A stretch of DNA of 64,000 nt from NCBI GenBank assembly GCA_023213315.1, contig JAKCPI010006242.1, positions 186,001 to 250,000 of the forward strand, read 5' to 3'. The notes below the pieces were generated by a model. It was not told where the DNA came from. It saw only the letters and a program-made list of their open reading frames with translations, and searched no databases. Shown piece after piece: positions 1 through 10,159 of the stretch. A program made the position numbers and the translations under genes. Position 1 is the first letter of the stretch, and every line of letters begins with the position of its first letter. This DNA comes from Euborellia annulipes (lineage: Eukaryota; Arthropoda; Insecta; Dermaptera; Anisolabididae).

Positions 1-38
1 GAGAAAGTAAAAAGTGATTAATTTTTTTTAAATTCGTT

Positions 39-197
39 TAAGGTATTTTTCGGAGGCCATTTAGACCCCGTCCTTATTTATTTCAATTGATTGGTTTCAA
101 TCGAAATAAATTTTGTCGCCTGGGAAGGGATGTGAACCCGCGACTCTTGGAATCAATACAAATGGCCAGCATGCTAACTACTACACCAAGGCCCTAG
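39..197 (-). mobile_element. tRNA-derived SINE, family SINE2
   Basis: In minus orientation this reads as a tRNA-like head (GGGCCTTGGTGTAGTAGTTAG, an A-box form, then a B-box-like GCGGGTTCACATCC) followed by a short body ending GACGGGGTCTAAATGGCC and a tail towards position 39. The same head and body recur in plus orientation near 866-1045 and more weakly at 37535 and 51288, which shows it is dispersed. I see no cloverleaf complete enough for a working tRNA. Confidence 0.7.
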
Positions 198-619
198 TAG
201 TTCATTAAATTTTGAAGAAAATTAAAAAAGGCTCAATTTTTGGGCGATCTTAAATTATAGGTTCTATTAATTGACTAGCCCAATTATAAAGAAAATTAGT
301 TTATTTAATTATAGAATAAAGCTCTGTTATTTATCCCTCAAGATCAGATTTAAATTTAAAAAAAAAAATGTTATCTCAAGTTGTATCTCTTATCAACGAG
401 AGATTTTCAGTTTTAGTTCATTACTGTCATTCCGAACATGTTTGATCCTTTAGTGACTCCCCCAATGTGATCTCATCCAGACAAAATATGCTGCATATCG
501 TCATGATTGACACAAATGAGCTTAACGCTTGATAACTAGAGCAGAATAATTTCTTGAAAGGTCAGAGATGAACAGTTAATTATCATTTTTGAAAAAATTA
601 CATTAATAGGTATAAAAAA

Positions 620-835
620 TGTCAATTTTTTTTTTGTAATTGGCTAATAAAAAATTATAGAATGTGTGGTATAAAAAAAAAAATAAATGGTCGGACTGAG
701 GCGAGCCCACTAAAGAAATAACGCGACACATTTGTTTGTTTTGATTTTCTTCTGTTTTTATGCTAAATTTCCAAATTTAGCTAGTTTCTGAATATACAAA
801 AATATTTTACGTTATATAAGAAAAAAATAAACAAA
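620..835. repeat. Family D dispersed repeat, copy 1
   Basis: AT-rich sequence whose ordered blocks (a GGTCGGACTGAGGCGAGCC-like block, then CTAGTTTCTGAATATA followed by a TTATATAAG-like block) recur at about 58590-58790 as TAGGACTAAGCCGAGGCAC and CTAGTTTCTGAATATA. No coding potential, TIR or TSD was seen. The class is unknown. Confidence 0.4.
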
Positions 836-865
836 TCAAAACAATTCAATAAATAGTTTTTTAAG

Positions 866-1045
866 CCCTCAGGCCTTGGTGTATTGGTTATCGTGCTGGG
901 CATTTGTACCAAGGGTCGCGGGTGGGCATCCCGTCTAATTTATTTGAATTGCAATAGCTACCAATCGAAGTGTAATAATAATAGTGACGGGGTCTAAACG
1001 GCCTTAGATGCCGAAAAAAAACCTTAAATCAAATAAAAAAAAAAA
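866..1045 (+). mobile_element. tRNA-derived SINE, family SINE2
   Basis: Begins CCTCAGGCCTTGGTGTATTGG (A-box region) and continues through AAGGGTCGCGGGTGGGCATCC (degenerate B box) to GACGGGGTCTAAACGGCC and an A-rich tail. It is the same family as the minus-strand copy at 39-197, so the two copies form a widely spaced inverted pair. Confidence 0.7.
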
Positions 1046-1150
1046 TAATTTTTGTTTTCGTTGACGAAACCACAGACAGACATCATTCCAAAAACTAATT
1101 AAATGGATTCTAGGAATCTCAAAACGCATTTTGGCAGCTTCAGTTTAATT

Positions 1151-1799
1151 TCGTTTTTACTTTCTCTTACCCTATATATGAAATATATATAGAGAGAAAG
1201 TATTGCGATCATGTCAAAAATTCGATTTGGTAGGCCAATAGAATTTAAATCTTTTTCTTTTTATTAGATTCAAATTCATATAAATCAATTATTATTTATT
1301 GTCCTTTTAAAAAGTATATCAGTAATATTTTGTGAAAATTGTTTGAAGTACACTTTGATGATGTAATTCAGTTCTTTTTTATTTTTATTAATTTGATGAA
1401 TATAATAAAAATAGAAAATAATTTTTTTTTTTTAATTTTATTTCTGTCTTTAATTGTTTCAGAGAAAAATGGGTGACTTCACTCACTTTGTAAACAAACT
1501 TTGTCACTCTCTTTCTATTTAAGTGAATTTTTTTTTTTTTTTTTTTTTCATTTATTCGACCCTCAGCCCTCAGCCAGAGACCTATTTGGGTGAATAAATC
1601 TCAATGCATTAATTCAATACATTTTATTTACTTTTTACTTATGAAATGCAAGTGGCCAAGTTTGAAACTAAGGTGCTATGAAAAACTAAATATATCTCGA
1701 CACAAAAATCTGGTGTGACCAAAACGGTGCACAACTATCTCTAACCGAAGGATAAGATAAAGTTGTGTGCTGTGCGCCAGTCACACCAGATTTTTTGCG
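1151..1799 (+). mobile_element. Family A hairpin-ended element, divergent full copy
   Basis: Starts with the family head TTTACTTTCTCTTACCC and an AGAGAGAAAGTATTG block and ends with the diagnostic terminal hairpin (about 1707-1795, arms beginning AATCTGGTGTGACC and ending GTCACACCAGATT). The interior is diverged and AT-rich, but blocks near 1318-1375 and 1640-1700 match the copy at 10160-11545 in reverse. There is no open reading frame. The coordinates assume head and hairpin belong to one insertion. Confidence 0.55.
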
Positions 1800-2045
1800 A
1801 TTACATTAACTTTACCTACCTAACTTACAGTTGGTGGGCAAAGTTAATAAAAATTAAGTAACCTACTACGAAGTAAAGGATAAAGAGCTGGGACGAATTA
1901 ATAATACTATCAACATCTTTACAAGTAAGTCCGTATCCAACGGTATATAAAAAATTTATAAATACAAAAATAACCTTGGAAGTCAAAAGGAAAATAAAAA
2001 AAAAATATTCACAACGAAGTTGTAAAAATTTCCCTCTCTCTGTAA

Positions 2046-2305
2046 CAGGGGCGTATATAGAAATTCTTTTCGGGGGGGGGGGGCCCGAACTCAAAAATTT
2101 TTCTGAGGAAAATTTTTTTTTTAAGAAACTATACTTTTTTCACACGAAATTTTTTGAGGAACATTTTTTTCTATTGCGGAACCAAAGTTGTCCATCCTGC
2201 GGAAAAATTTGTTGCGCTGATGTCTGTATATTCCTATATACAGTATGTATATGTGTTTGGGAAATTTCGGGGGGGGGGCCCCCCCCCCCCTTAAATACGC
2301 CCCTG
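2046..2305. mobile_element. hAT-type MITE with 8-bp TSD
   Basis: Termini CAGGGGCGTATATAG and TTAAATACGCCCCTG are inverted repeats, and the element is flanked on both sides by the 8-mer CTCTGTAA (2038-2045 and 2306-2313). An 8-bp duplication and CAGGGGCG ends are typical of hAT superfamily elements. The 260-bp interior carries G12 and C-rich runs just inside the ends and no transposase. It is likely non-autonomous and mobilised in trans. Confidence 0.9.
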
Positions 2306-2469
2306 CTCTGTAAGCTCTGATAAGAGAGGGGAAATATTTGCAACTTGGTCGTCTATATTATTAATTACATTCGGTATGGCCTTGGGATCTAGCGAATCAT
2401 TTTCATTTTTCCCCCTATACTAAGTTCTGTTCTGATTCAACAAAATCCAGTGAGACATTAACTGTAAAC

Positions 2470-2471
<2 letters not shown>

Positions 2472-2511
<40 letters not shown>

Positions 2512-2632
2512 TCGCGCGCGCGCGAAACCGAAGGTGTGTGTGTGAGCGCGCGAAAGCATACTGTATGTGTGTGTGTGTGTATGGGAGGAGGGGTGGGGGG
2601 GGGGGGGGGGAGACAGAGAGAGAGATGATGAC
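2472..2632. repeat. Compound (TG)n/(CG)n/(G)n simple repeat
   Basis: A (TG)n run at 2472-2510, a CGCGCGCGCG block, further GTGTGTG blocks near 2535-2580, a G tract at 2592-2610 and an AGAGAG block. Open frames across it are repeat artefacts. Alternating purine-pyrimidine content could favour Z-DNA, but that is an inference. Confidence 0.9.
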
Positions 2633-2726
2633 TTATCAAAGCAAATCAATCACATATACAGGGGCGCCGGAACGAATTTGAATCAGGGGGGGGGCAACCT
2701 CTTCCTATATGGAGATGATATGATTG

Positions 2727-2992
2727 CCCTCGGGGCTTGGTGTAGGGGTTAGAGTGCTAACCTCGTATACCGAACGTCGCGGGTTCGGACCCCAGGCAGT
2801 CCGATGATTTTATTTAAGGCATTTGGATACCAAATGGCTTAAATAAGAATGCCTGGACCCCAAATAATATATATTCATAACTGTTATCGTCAAAGTCTTA
2901 AATGGCCTAAGCCGAAAAGACTGTATGAATGTGTGGGTGCATGTGAGTGTGAATGAGAAAAAAGTGTGAATGTTAAAAAAAAAAAAAAAAGT
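2727..2992 (+). mobile_element. tRNA-derived SINE, family SINE1, nested in hAT
   Basis: Starts CCCTCGGGGCTTGGTGTAGG (A box), has the B box GGGTTCGGACCCC, a body containing ATTTGGATACCAAATGGC, and ends in a run of about 16 A residues. Flanking near-identical 10-mers GATATGATTG (2717-2726) and GATGTGATTG (2993-3002) are the target duplication, as expected for L1/RTE-type retroposition. It lies inside the hAT element, so it inserted after it. Confidence 0.9.
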
Positions 2993-3118
2993 GATGTGAT
3001 TGAAAGGGAAAGAATATAAAAAAAAAGGTTTAATAAGAGTAATAATAATTAAAAAGAAACATTTGCTTGAATACAATTTTTATTTATATAAATATATATA
3101 TATATATCAATAATAATA

Positions 3119-5678
3119 TTATTTATAAATCATGGAAATTATTTTTTTAATTTTGCCAAAATGTTGAATTCTAAAGTCATTACTATTTATAAATGTAGCC
3201 ATGATATTTTGGATATCTATTTCATCTACGATTTCTGGATATGTATTTATTATGCATACATGATTTAATCGTTCTTGCGTCATTGTTGAGCGAAGATATG
3301 TTTTTATTCTTCTTAACATAGAAAATGAGCGCTCAGCGGTTGCTGATGTGGCCGGGATCACTAAAGTAGTTTTAGAATATTTCTCAGGTTAGGAAATAAT
3401 TTTTTTGATTCTTGATTAAGATTTTTGTATTTTATTACAAAATCATTCAAGCATTTAGCTTGAGGAATTAATTCCCTAAAGAAATCAAATTCTCTTTTGA
3501 CCTTTTCTTCTACAAACTCATATTCTTTTAAAATATCTATAACAGATTGGTCCCAAAAACGGGTTTCTAAAATAACAATTTTTTCGATTTGTAGATATTT
3601 TAAAAACCCCGGTTGGGAGAATCTTAATTCAATCTCGTTGATTATCCCATCAATAACTTCATAGAAAGTTTTTCTAAAATATTCTTCTATTGACGTGAAC
3701 TTGTGTTCAGACTCGTTAGGTTTATATAGAAATTTTTTAGGAATCTCTCGCTTTCTCGGTAACGAGGGCTCCTCAAGATTCATTTCTTTTATTTTTTTCT
3801 TTACATCCTTCCACATTTCATTAAAAAATTGTTCTGAGCGTTTTTTTTTAAAGATTCTAAAACTAACTCAACAGCTTCCTTTGCCCCAGCTACAGTTTGC
3901 GTTTCACTTTGAAGAACATTGCTCAATTGATCAGTTAAAGAAAACATTAGATAACTAAGTCTAATTCCAAAGTATATAGAACCCTTTGATAATTGATCAT
4001 AAAGTCCCCTGGCTTTGGACCCTATATCATCATTACAAGATGCTAATGAAAATAGAAAGTCCAAAACAGCAGGGTAAGTATTGATAACCCCTGACAATGA
4101 AGTATGTCTGATGGTCCAACGGGTTGGGCATAATGGCCGAGGAGCCAGTTTTCTCTATTCCATGAGCCTTAGCAATCTCATGAAAATTATGTGATCGTTT
4201 TGGTGATTCTTTGACAATAACTCCTATGTCGTTTACCCATTGAAGGCAATCACGTATTAAAGGAATTCTTTTTGAAGAATCCTGCACAGCCAAATTTAGA
4301 GAATGAGCTGAACAATGAATAAATAAAGCCATTGGTTGATCTGCCAACACTCTTGATTTGACACCGTTTTTTATTCCGGTCATATTTGATCCTCCGTCAT
4401 AGCATTGTCCTCGCAAGAGATCCATACTTAAATCAAAACGAATAAGCATGTCTTTTATAATATTATACAATGATTCCCCAGTCATAGAGTGAGTGTCATA
4501 GAGACCAAGAAAAAACTCATCAATTTCAAGAGTATCTTCATCTACAGATCTGATCGATATAGAAACTTGTTCTTTTCCCTGTACATCATTGGTTTCATCA
4601 ACAATGAGAGAATATTCTCCTCTTTTTTTTATTATTTTAATAATTTTACGCAAAATATCATGGGAAATAATTCTCAATATTTCATTCTGAATATCTGAAG
4701 AATTATATGATTTTTTGTGTTTTAAAAATAATTTTAATTCTGGAATGTCATTTTCCCTGAGACGTAATAATTGAATGAAATTTCCTTCATTAATATCATG
4801 TGCTCTAAATGCAATTCCCTGACGAGCTAAATATAATGCTGAGGTTATTATTGTTTTTAGAGCGATTTGATTTTGTATTTGAACAGATAATGTTTGTTCA
4901 GATAATAAGGAAATAATTGGAGTATTTTTCTTCAGTGCTTCTAATTTTATAAATGATTCTTTGTGAAAAGCAGATTTTTCGTGACTTTTTAATTTTATGA
5001 TAATTTTTTTCCAGTTTTTATACCCATCAATCACTAAGTTTGTTTCATGATTTTTTTCACATTTTACTAATTTTTTTCCTAGCGCTTGGACACATATGAA
5101 ACAAAAAATACTTTTAGTCATTGAGTCAAAATGAAGCCAAGGGTATGTTGTGAACCACTCATTCTGAAAATTATGATTACGTCCAGATTGGGTCCATGGA
5201 GGAATATCCAAAGGTTGATACGGTTCGTTTAAAGAGCATATCTTTTCGTGTGTGTTTTTAGTAAAAGCAAAAGAAACACTCTTTACAGGAGCAGATGGAT
5301 CATCGGCGATGTTTTCTGTTAAATAAATGAATAAATTATTTAATTGAATTTCCGATCTCTGAGCAAGGCAACAAAACAATAAACAAGCATAATGACTCAT
5401 TTTTGAAATTATTATATTAATACCTATGGTGTTTGTGGAAGAAATGTTACTGCTGGTACTAGGGCGATGCTCATGGTGCAAAGGACTACCCGTGCTAATG
5501 CTTCCTTTTTCTAAAGAGCCTACGAAAGAACCAGATATAATAAGAAATTTTCATTTTTTTATTAAATTTTTAGCGTACGTATATTTTTGGCGAAGAAAAA
5601 TAAGTTTTTAAGAGTAGGCCTACGGCCATTCTTACCTGTTTCTTTTTTAAAATAATCATCAATAAATCGACGTTTCAT
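3119..5678 (-). pseudogene. hAT transposase (TTF-zinc finger / ZMYM1-like), two exons, three frameshifts
   Basis: Predicted exon 1 (5636-5678) encodes MKRRFIDDYFKKET and ends at CAG/GTAAGA. A 116-bp intron ends TTTCGTAG at 5520, and exon 2 continues in frame (GSLEKGSISTG). Exon 2 holds a TTF-type zinc-finger region (PLDIPPW, then FQNEWFTTYPWLHFD and FCFIC), a DUF4371-like region, and the RNase H-fold motifs LIVDETNDVQG and GQCYDGGSNMTG carrying the first two expected catalytic aspartates. The C-terminal hAT dimerisation motif is PATSATAERSFSMLRRIKTY (about 3300-3360). The frame breaks three times: near 4125-4135 just before CPTRWT, in the A-run near 3841-3849, and near 3362 just before VIPATSATAE. 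All three look like single-base indels in an otherwise well preserved gene. It would bind the TIRs and catalyse cut-and-paste transposition if intact. Confidence 0.9.
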
Positions 5679-6303
5679 TTTTTTCTTCTTATAACTGTTA
5701 ATCAACTACACAAAATAGTCTGTAGTCCTTTATATTTAACTTTTACAAATATATAGTTTAACAATATGCAAATTATTTAATCAAAATTTTTTTTAGGCTA
5801 TATAGTAGATTTGTTATTTACTATTTGAAGGAAATAAATATTTTTAATTTTCTTTATTTTAATTTTTTTTTTCCAAGGCATAAAGTCTCAAGTTTTCATG
5901 TTATCTAAATTTTATTATTTTAATTCCATATAAAATGTATTTAGAATTTAGAAATACAATAGGTCTATATAAAATAAAAAAAATTTCTTACTTTTTTAAT
6001 TTTTTTAAATTTAAATAAAAAAAATTTTAAAATATATCATTTTTAAAACTAAATGAAATAAAAGAAGAAATTTTGCCCCCCCCTGCCCCCTCCTGTAGGA
6101 TGCCAGGGGGGGGCAATGTACCCGTGCCCCCCCAGTTCCGGCGCCTATGCACATATATAAATATAAATTAGAAAATAAAAAAAATATAGTCAAAGGATCA
6201 CTAAGAAAGTGAAATGTTACAAGAAATGAAATTAAATCTAATATCAAAGAAAGAGTCACAGCCATCTTTTTGACTAATTGATTATAAAAGGAGCTCAACT
6301 CAC

Positions 6304-6600
6304 CGTTGTGTTTGTTGTGTCTATCCTCTCTTTATTTAGTATTTTCAAACACTTATTAAACACATAATACATTCCCGTGATATTAATAAATCAATTGAAC
6401 ACTAAATATGCACTTTATAAATACAAACTCACAATAAATTTCGCACTCCCGAAAACGCGTGGTTCAAAAGGCGACGATCTCGTTTAGACTGCTCCTTGAT
6501 CAACAAGCCGGGCAGGATGACGTCATCAGAGTGCTCCGAGCGGCAATTTCATCAACAATCAAATAGCGGCTAATTTCATTCATATAGCCCAACTAATAAA
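6304..6600 (-). promoter_or_regulatory. Candidate promoter plus noncoding first exon of a minus-strand gene
   Basis: A GC-richer unique island (6440-6560) in AT-rich DNA. On the minus strand it contains a perfect CRE-like palindrome TGACGTCA (about 6519-6526) and a GGCTATATGAA box upstream (about 6577-6590). About 150 to 250 bases further on, a strong splice donor reads CACAACG/GTGAGTTG at 6303/6304. No long ORF spans the exon, so it would be 5' UTR. The hAT insertion at 6149 lies 155 bases downstream of the donor, inside the presumed intron. I infer a first exon from these signals only, and there is no protein support. Confidence 0.35.
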
Positions 6601-6774
6601 TATATTTTTATTAGATGTATTAATAAAAATTAGTGCTATTTTCAATATAATTTTAATTTGTTTTTTTGCAATAAACTATTTAGAAATATTATTATTTACT
6701 ATAAGCAACTTATAATAATATTCCAGAAATAATTGAAGTGAAATTAGAAATAATCAAGGGTTTTTGTTTTATAG

Positions 6775-6855
6775 TCTTTATGATGCCTGGTTCTGAACAG
6801 TCAGAGTTCGTTCATGTTAAGCAAGGCTAAGCACTTTTAAACCTCTGGATAGGTG
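6775..6855 (+). other. 5S rRNA-like fragment (pseudogene or SINE3-type head)
   Basis: The stretch TTAAGCAAGGCTAAGCAC followed by CTGGATAGGTGACC resembles the internal promoter half of 5S rRNA (TTAAGCA and GGATGGGTGACC in the usual gene). The 5' third and the closing helix are not convincingly present. It could be a decayed 5S copy or the head of a 5S-derived SINE. Confidence 0.35.
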
Positions 6856-6908
6856 ACCCTGAACGAAAAAAGTGTGAGTAATGTGAACAGCAATAATCAA
6901 TCTGTAGC

Positions 6909-7181
6909 CAAGGGCGGATCCAGAGGTGTTTCTCGAGTGGGGATTACCCCCCCCCCGGTAATCTGGTGTGACTGGTCGTACAACACACAATTTTTTCTTA
7001 ATTTCTGTAATTTAAAGGCGCATTCTGTACTTGTTTGCAAGAATATAAATATAAATCAAATTTTTAAGTATTAATATTTAAAATTTTACATTAAAAATAA
7101 AATTTGCGAAAAAAAGTATTTTTTTTTCAATCTTGGGGGGGGGGGGTAATTACTATTTTACCCCCCTTGTATCCGGCCTTG
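6909..7181 (+). mobile_element. hAT MITE, family M1, with TSD TCTGTAGC
   Basis: Ends CAAGGGCGGATCCAG and GTATCCGGCCTTG are imperfect inverted repeats. The 8-mer TCTGTAGC flanks it at 6901-6908 and 7182-7189. The 273-bp body has C and G runs near the ends and an AT-rich centre without coding capacity. Inside the left end is TAATCTGGTGTGACTGG, which resembles one arm of the Family A hairpin. Confidence 0.9.
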
Positions 7182-7252
7182 TCTGTAGCCCGCCTATTTA
7201 TAAGAGGAAGGAAACATGATTATCTCTAAGTATATTTAGCGGTGGCTGAGCA

Positions 7253-7578
7253 CAAGGGCGGATCCAGATGTGTTTCTCGGGGGGGGGGGGGTAATATGGT
7301 GTGACTTGTTTCACAGCACACTATTTTTTCTTAATTTCGGTAATTTAAAGGCGTATTCTGTACTTGTTTGCCAGAATATAAATACAAATCAAATTTTTAA
7401 GTATTAATTTTTAAAACGTAGTTTGAATATTAGGCTGGGATGAGATTTCTCTCCAACCCCTTTAATTTTTAAAATTTTACATTGAAAATAAATTTTCTTT
7501 TGAAAAAAAGTATTTTTTTAAATCCCGGGGGGGGGGAATTGCCTCCTTTAACCCCCCCCCCCCTTGTATCCGTCCGTG
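7253..7578 (+). mobile_element. hAT MITE, family M1, with TSD GCTGAGCA
   Basis: Same family as the copy 71 bases upstream: left end CAAGGGCGGATCCAG, right end GTATCCGTCCGTG. Flanking 8-mers GCTGAGCA lie at 7245-7252 and 7579-7586. It contains about 50 bases more interior (TTTGAATATTAGGCTGGGATG and onwards) than the other copies. Confidence 0.88.
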
Positions 7579-7586
7579 GCTGAGCA

Positions 7587-8209
7587 GCTGGTTATAAATA
7601 TGATAAAATTCAACTTCGCCGCAGTAACACTTTTATTTATAATCGTGGTGTTACTTAATTAGTAAATGGAATTATATTTTAACTCAAGGTTTCAATACAT
7701 TGAATTGTAAGTTAAATTAATATCTTGTCTCACGATTACTGTCCTCATTTCTTAGATTAGTTTTATAAATAATTTATTAATTAATAGTTTATTCATTAAA
7801 TTTTTCAGGTTATTGTAATTAATCAAAATATTTTAATAATCTGTGCTAGGTACTAAAATATTTTAATTTGTACATGCATTGTGATAAAGAAGAAGTTTGT
7901 GTTTTGATATGGAAGTGTTCTGTTGTCGGAGGTGTTGATGCATATAATTGAATTTGATGTAGCTATTTAACATCCCCACGTGTATGAATTTGTTACACTC
8001 AACTTCCTTTAAGTCAATAATAATGAATTAAAGAATTAATGACCAGTATTTTGAGTCCACGTGTATAAATAAATAACATAGATTACTCAAAAACTGTTTA
8101 TATGGAAGTGATTGATTTTCAAATAATTTTAAACCATTTTAAGTCGACTTCTAATAATTGATTTGCACTCAACCAGAAGTGTGGATTTAATAATGTAGGG
8201 TCGAAAGCT
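7587..8209. other. AT-rich unannotated interval
   Basis: No ORF, RNA gene, repeat pair or TIR is visible. The composition is uniformly AT-rich with scattered short homopolymers, in keeping with intronic or intergenic DNA. Confidence 0.6.
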
Positions 8210-8219
8210 ATTGTTCAGT

Positions 8220-8303
8220 AGGGTAGGTCGTTTTGCCCCTTTTGGGCCAATTTTGTCGGAGATTACATTTTACTCCGAAAAAAATGGCAAAACAACCCAC
8301 CCT
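8220..8303. mobile_element. 84-bp MITE with 10-bp TSD
   Basis: Termini AGGGTAGGTCGTTTTGCC and GGCAAAACAACCCACCCT are inverted repeats covering nearly half of the element. The 10-mer ATTGTTCAGT flanks it at 8210-8219 and 8304-8313. TSDs of 9-10 bp point to a Mutator-like origin, but the superfamily is not proven by sequence this short. Confidence 0.8.
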
Positions 8304-8451
8304 ATTGTTCAGTCGATACAAAATAAAAGCTTATTTATTTATTATTTCTCCTCAAATCACAGGTTATGACCTCTTTGCCGCAGGACTTCCTCAGTGAGAA
8401 GAGAGTCTGTAGATGCATTACTAAGAGATTAACAACAAAATATTATACTGT

Positions 8452-8668
8452 GAGGGACAATATCAAGTCCCACCCATGCGTTTTCTACTGGTGATTATTT
8501 CATTGTTTTTAAAAAAATATTATAGGGGCGGGTATTTTTTATTGGAAACTCTCATGGTTCCAAACTAGAAAATTTCCAATAAGGATTTTCATTTTCTTTT
8601 ATAAAAACAATGAAATAATCACAAGTAGACAACGCATGGGTGGGACTTAATATTGACCCTGACTGTAC
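8452..8668. mobile_element. Palindromic MITE-like element, arms about 60 bp
   Basis: AGGGACAATATCAAGTCCC with CCATGCG downstream at the left is mirrored by CGCATGGGTGGGACTTAATA and TTGACCCT at the right. The arms (8453-8515 and 8603-8668) enclose about 90 bases of unique sequence. A clear TSD was not found (both flanks contain ACTGT). Confidence 0.6.
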
Positions 8669-9039
8669 GTAATTGTTAATATTTTCTGATAATGACATAT
8701 TATCCCCCAATAATGTATCTTGGCAGAGAAACATTTGAATTTCTCAAATAAAAATGTGCTTTTTGATTATTTTTGGTCGACGAAATTTTCGACAATAATT
8801 TTACTAATTATTGGGCGTATAACTAAAGTAAACCTTCAGAATACATCAATTCTAATTAAAAACTGCTTTTTCTATTTTTTTGTATTCTCAAAGCTATTAT
8901 GACAGTGTCAGAAAAGTTTTTGGGTTAAATGCTTCAGAGTAAGCAGATATCGTAATCGAGAATACTTCCCCCAAAACTATAACTTTCTAAAAATATTATC
9001 TAACCAATGTAGAAAATGGCAGTGCTGAATTGAATAACA

Positions 9040-9325
9040 GGGATGAAGAGGAATGCAGTCAGGTAAGGAGCCTTTATTAGGCCTAAATCAAACTTCTTTT
9101 TGGAAAACGTTTCGGCCAATTTTCTTATGCCATCTTTAGTTGCATAAGAGTTTTTTAGCAAATAGACTTGTTAATAGTCTGTTCATAAGCCAGTGTTATA
9201 CATAGCCTATATAAAAACTCCTATGCAACTGAAGATGGCATAATAAAATGTTTTGTATAAAAGAAGTTTGATATAATAGAGGCTTCCTACTTGGCTGCAT
9301 TCCTCTTCATCCCTGTTTGAAAAGT
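9040..9325. mobile_element. Foldback element with hammerhead-like core
   Basis: Left arm (9046-9160, from GGATGAAGAGGAATGCAG) and right arm (about 9215-9322, ending CTGCATTCCTCTTCATCCC) are inverted copies. On the minus strand the left arm reads CTAAAGATGGCATAAG followed by GGCCGAAACG. The right arm on the plus strand reads CTGAAGATGGC but has lost the CGAAAC block. This resembles degraded hammerhead-ribozyme-bearing retroelement ends. Confidence 0.5.
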
Positions 9326-9329
9326 AGGG

Positions 9330-10158
9330 CAAAGTAACCGTGTTTTAAGGTACAATGTCTTTTTGTGATTGTAAAACTGTAACCTTGTATTAGGAGAAAA
9401 ACTGACATATTTTCATTAGTTTAGATAACTTCATATTCTTTGAAAGAATTTTTAATAATTTTTTAATACTTTTTAGGACGTTAGTATTATTATTGAAAAC
9501 GATGCAGAAAAAAAGCGAACCATTCATCCATTCGGCATTCCTATTGGCCAATTTTATGAAATAAACATATTTTAAAATTTGAACAAAGGCCACTTCCAAA
9601 ATTATTATTAATATAAAAAAACGTGTAAATGAAATTTTGTATAGTCCTAAATTCAATATTATACAGAATTATTGAAAATGAATAAAAAAAAAAAAAAAAA
9701 ATTACATAATAAAAAAAAATTCCTTTCAAATGTAAAATGTATGTTTTATACTAACAGTCTGATTAATAATAACTTTTGTTAATTATTTTGTCAATAACAA
9801 CATCCGACTATAAATCAATGTAATCAATTTATGAAAATGAGAAATGCTTATGCAAATGTTTATATTCATATTCAAATTAAATAATTTTTTTTTTTTTTTT
9901 TTTAATTTTTATTTATTAATATTTAAATTTAGATTTTAAGAGATATAAGTTAGTTGTTCATGGGAAAATTAATGGCTCATTGAATTATAATCAAGCAATA
10001 TTTCATTAATATTGAATTCTTTTGAATATCAATATTTTTATTCCAATAAATCATTTAAAGCCAATCTGTCTTATAAAAACGTTAGAGGCACCCCCCTCCC
10101 GGATATTGCTGAATTTTATTACTTTTTATCCGCATACATCGTGTCATGATATGGCAAA
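9330..10158. other. AT-rich unannotated interval
   Basis: Long A/T homopolymers (9686-9702; 9885-9903) and AT-rich sequence only. The short open frames here have no recognisable domain or codon pattern. Confidence 0.6.
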
Positions 10159-10159
10159 T

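Larger units (their letters stand above)
2659..6149 (-). mobile_element. Full-length hAT transposon with TIRs and 8-bp TSD
   Basis: Left end CAGGGGCGCCGGAAC (2659) and right end GTTCCGGCGCCTATG (to 6149) match at 13 of 15 positions as inverted repeats. The flanks carry the same 8-mer CACATATA at 2651-2658 and 6150-6157, the expected hAT target duplication. G/C-rich subterminal runs lie inside both ends (2686-2696; 6076-6137). The element carries one minus-strand transposase gene (3119-5678) and a later SINE insertion (2727-2992). Total length is about 3.5 kb, or about 3.2 kb without the SINE, which is usual for an autonomous hAT element. The gene is broken, so this copy is probably no longer active by itself. 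Confidence 0.92.

Noticed and set aside
271..453. 60-codon plus-strand open frame
   Set aside because: Basic/aromatic composition expected from AT-rich DNA, no domain, no splice support.
1184..1200. TATA-like ATATATATAGAGAG as promoter
   Set aside because: Occurs at the same position in every Family A copy, so it belongs to the repeat head.
2140..2343. Open frame across the hAT MITE with poly-Gly/Pro stretch
   Set aside because: It reads through G/C homopolymers of the MITE ends; the sequence is fully explained by the transposon.
2415..2681. Overlapping His/Thr- and Cys/Val-repeat frames
   Set aside because: Translations of the (TG)n/(AC)n microsatellite.
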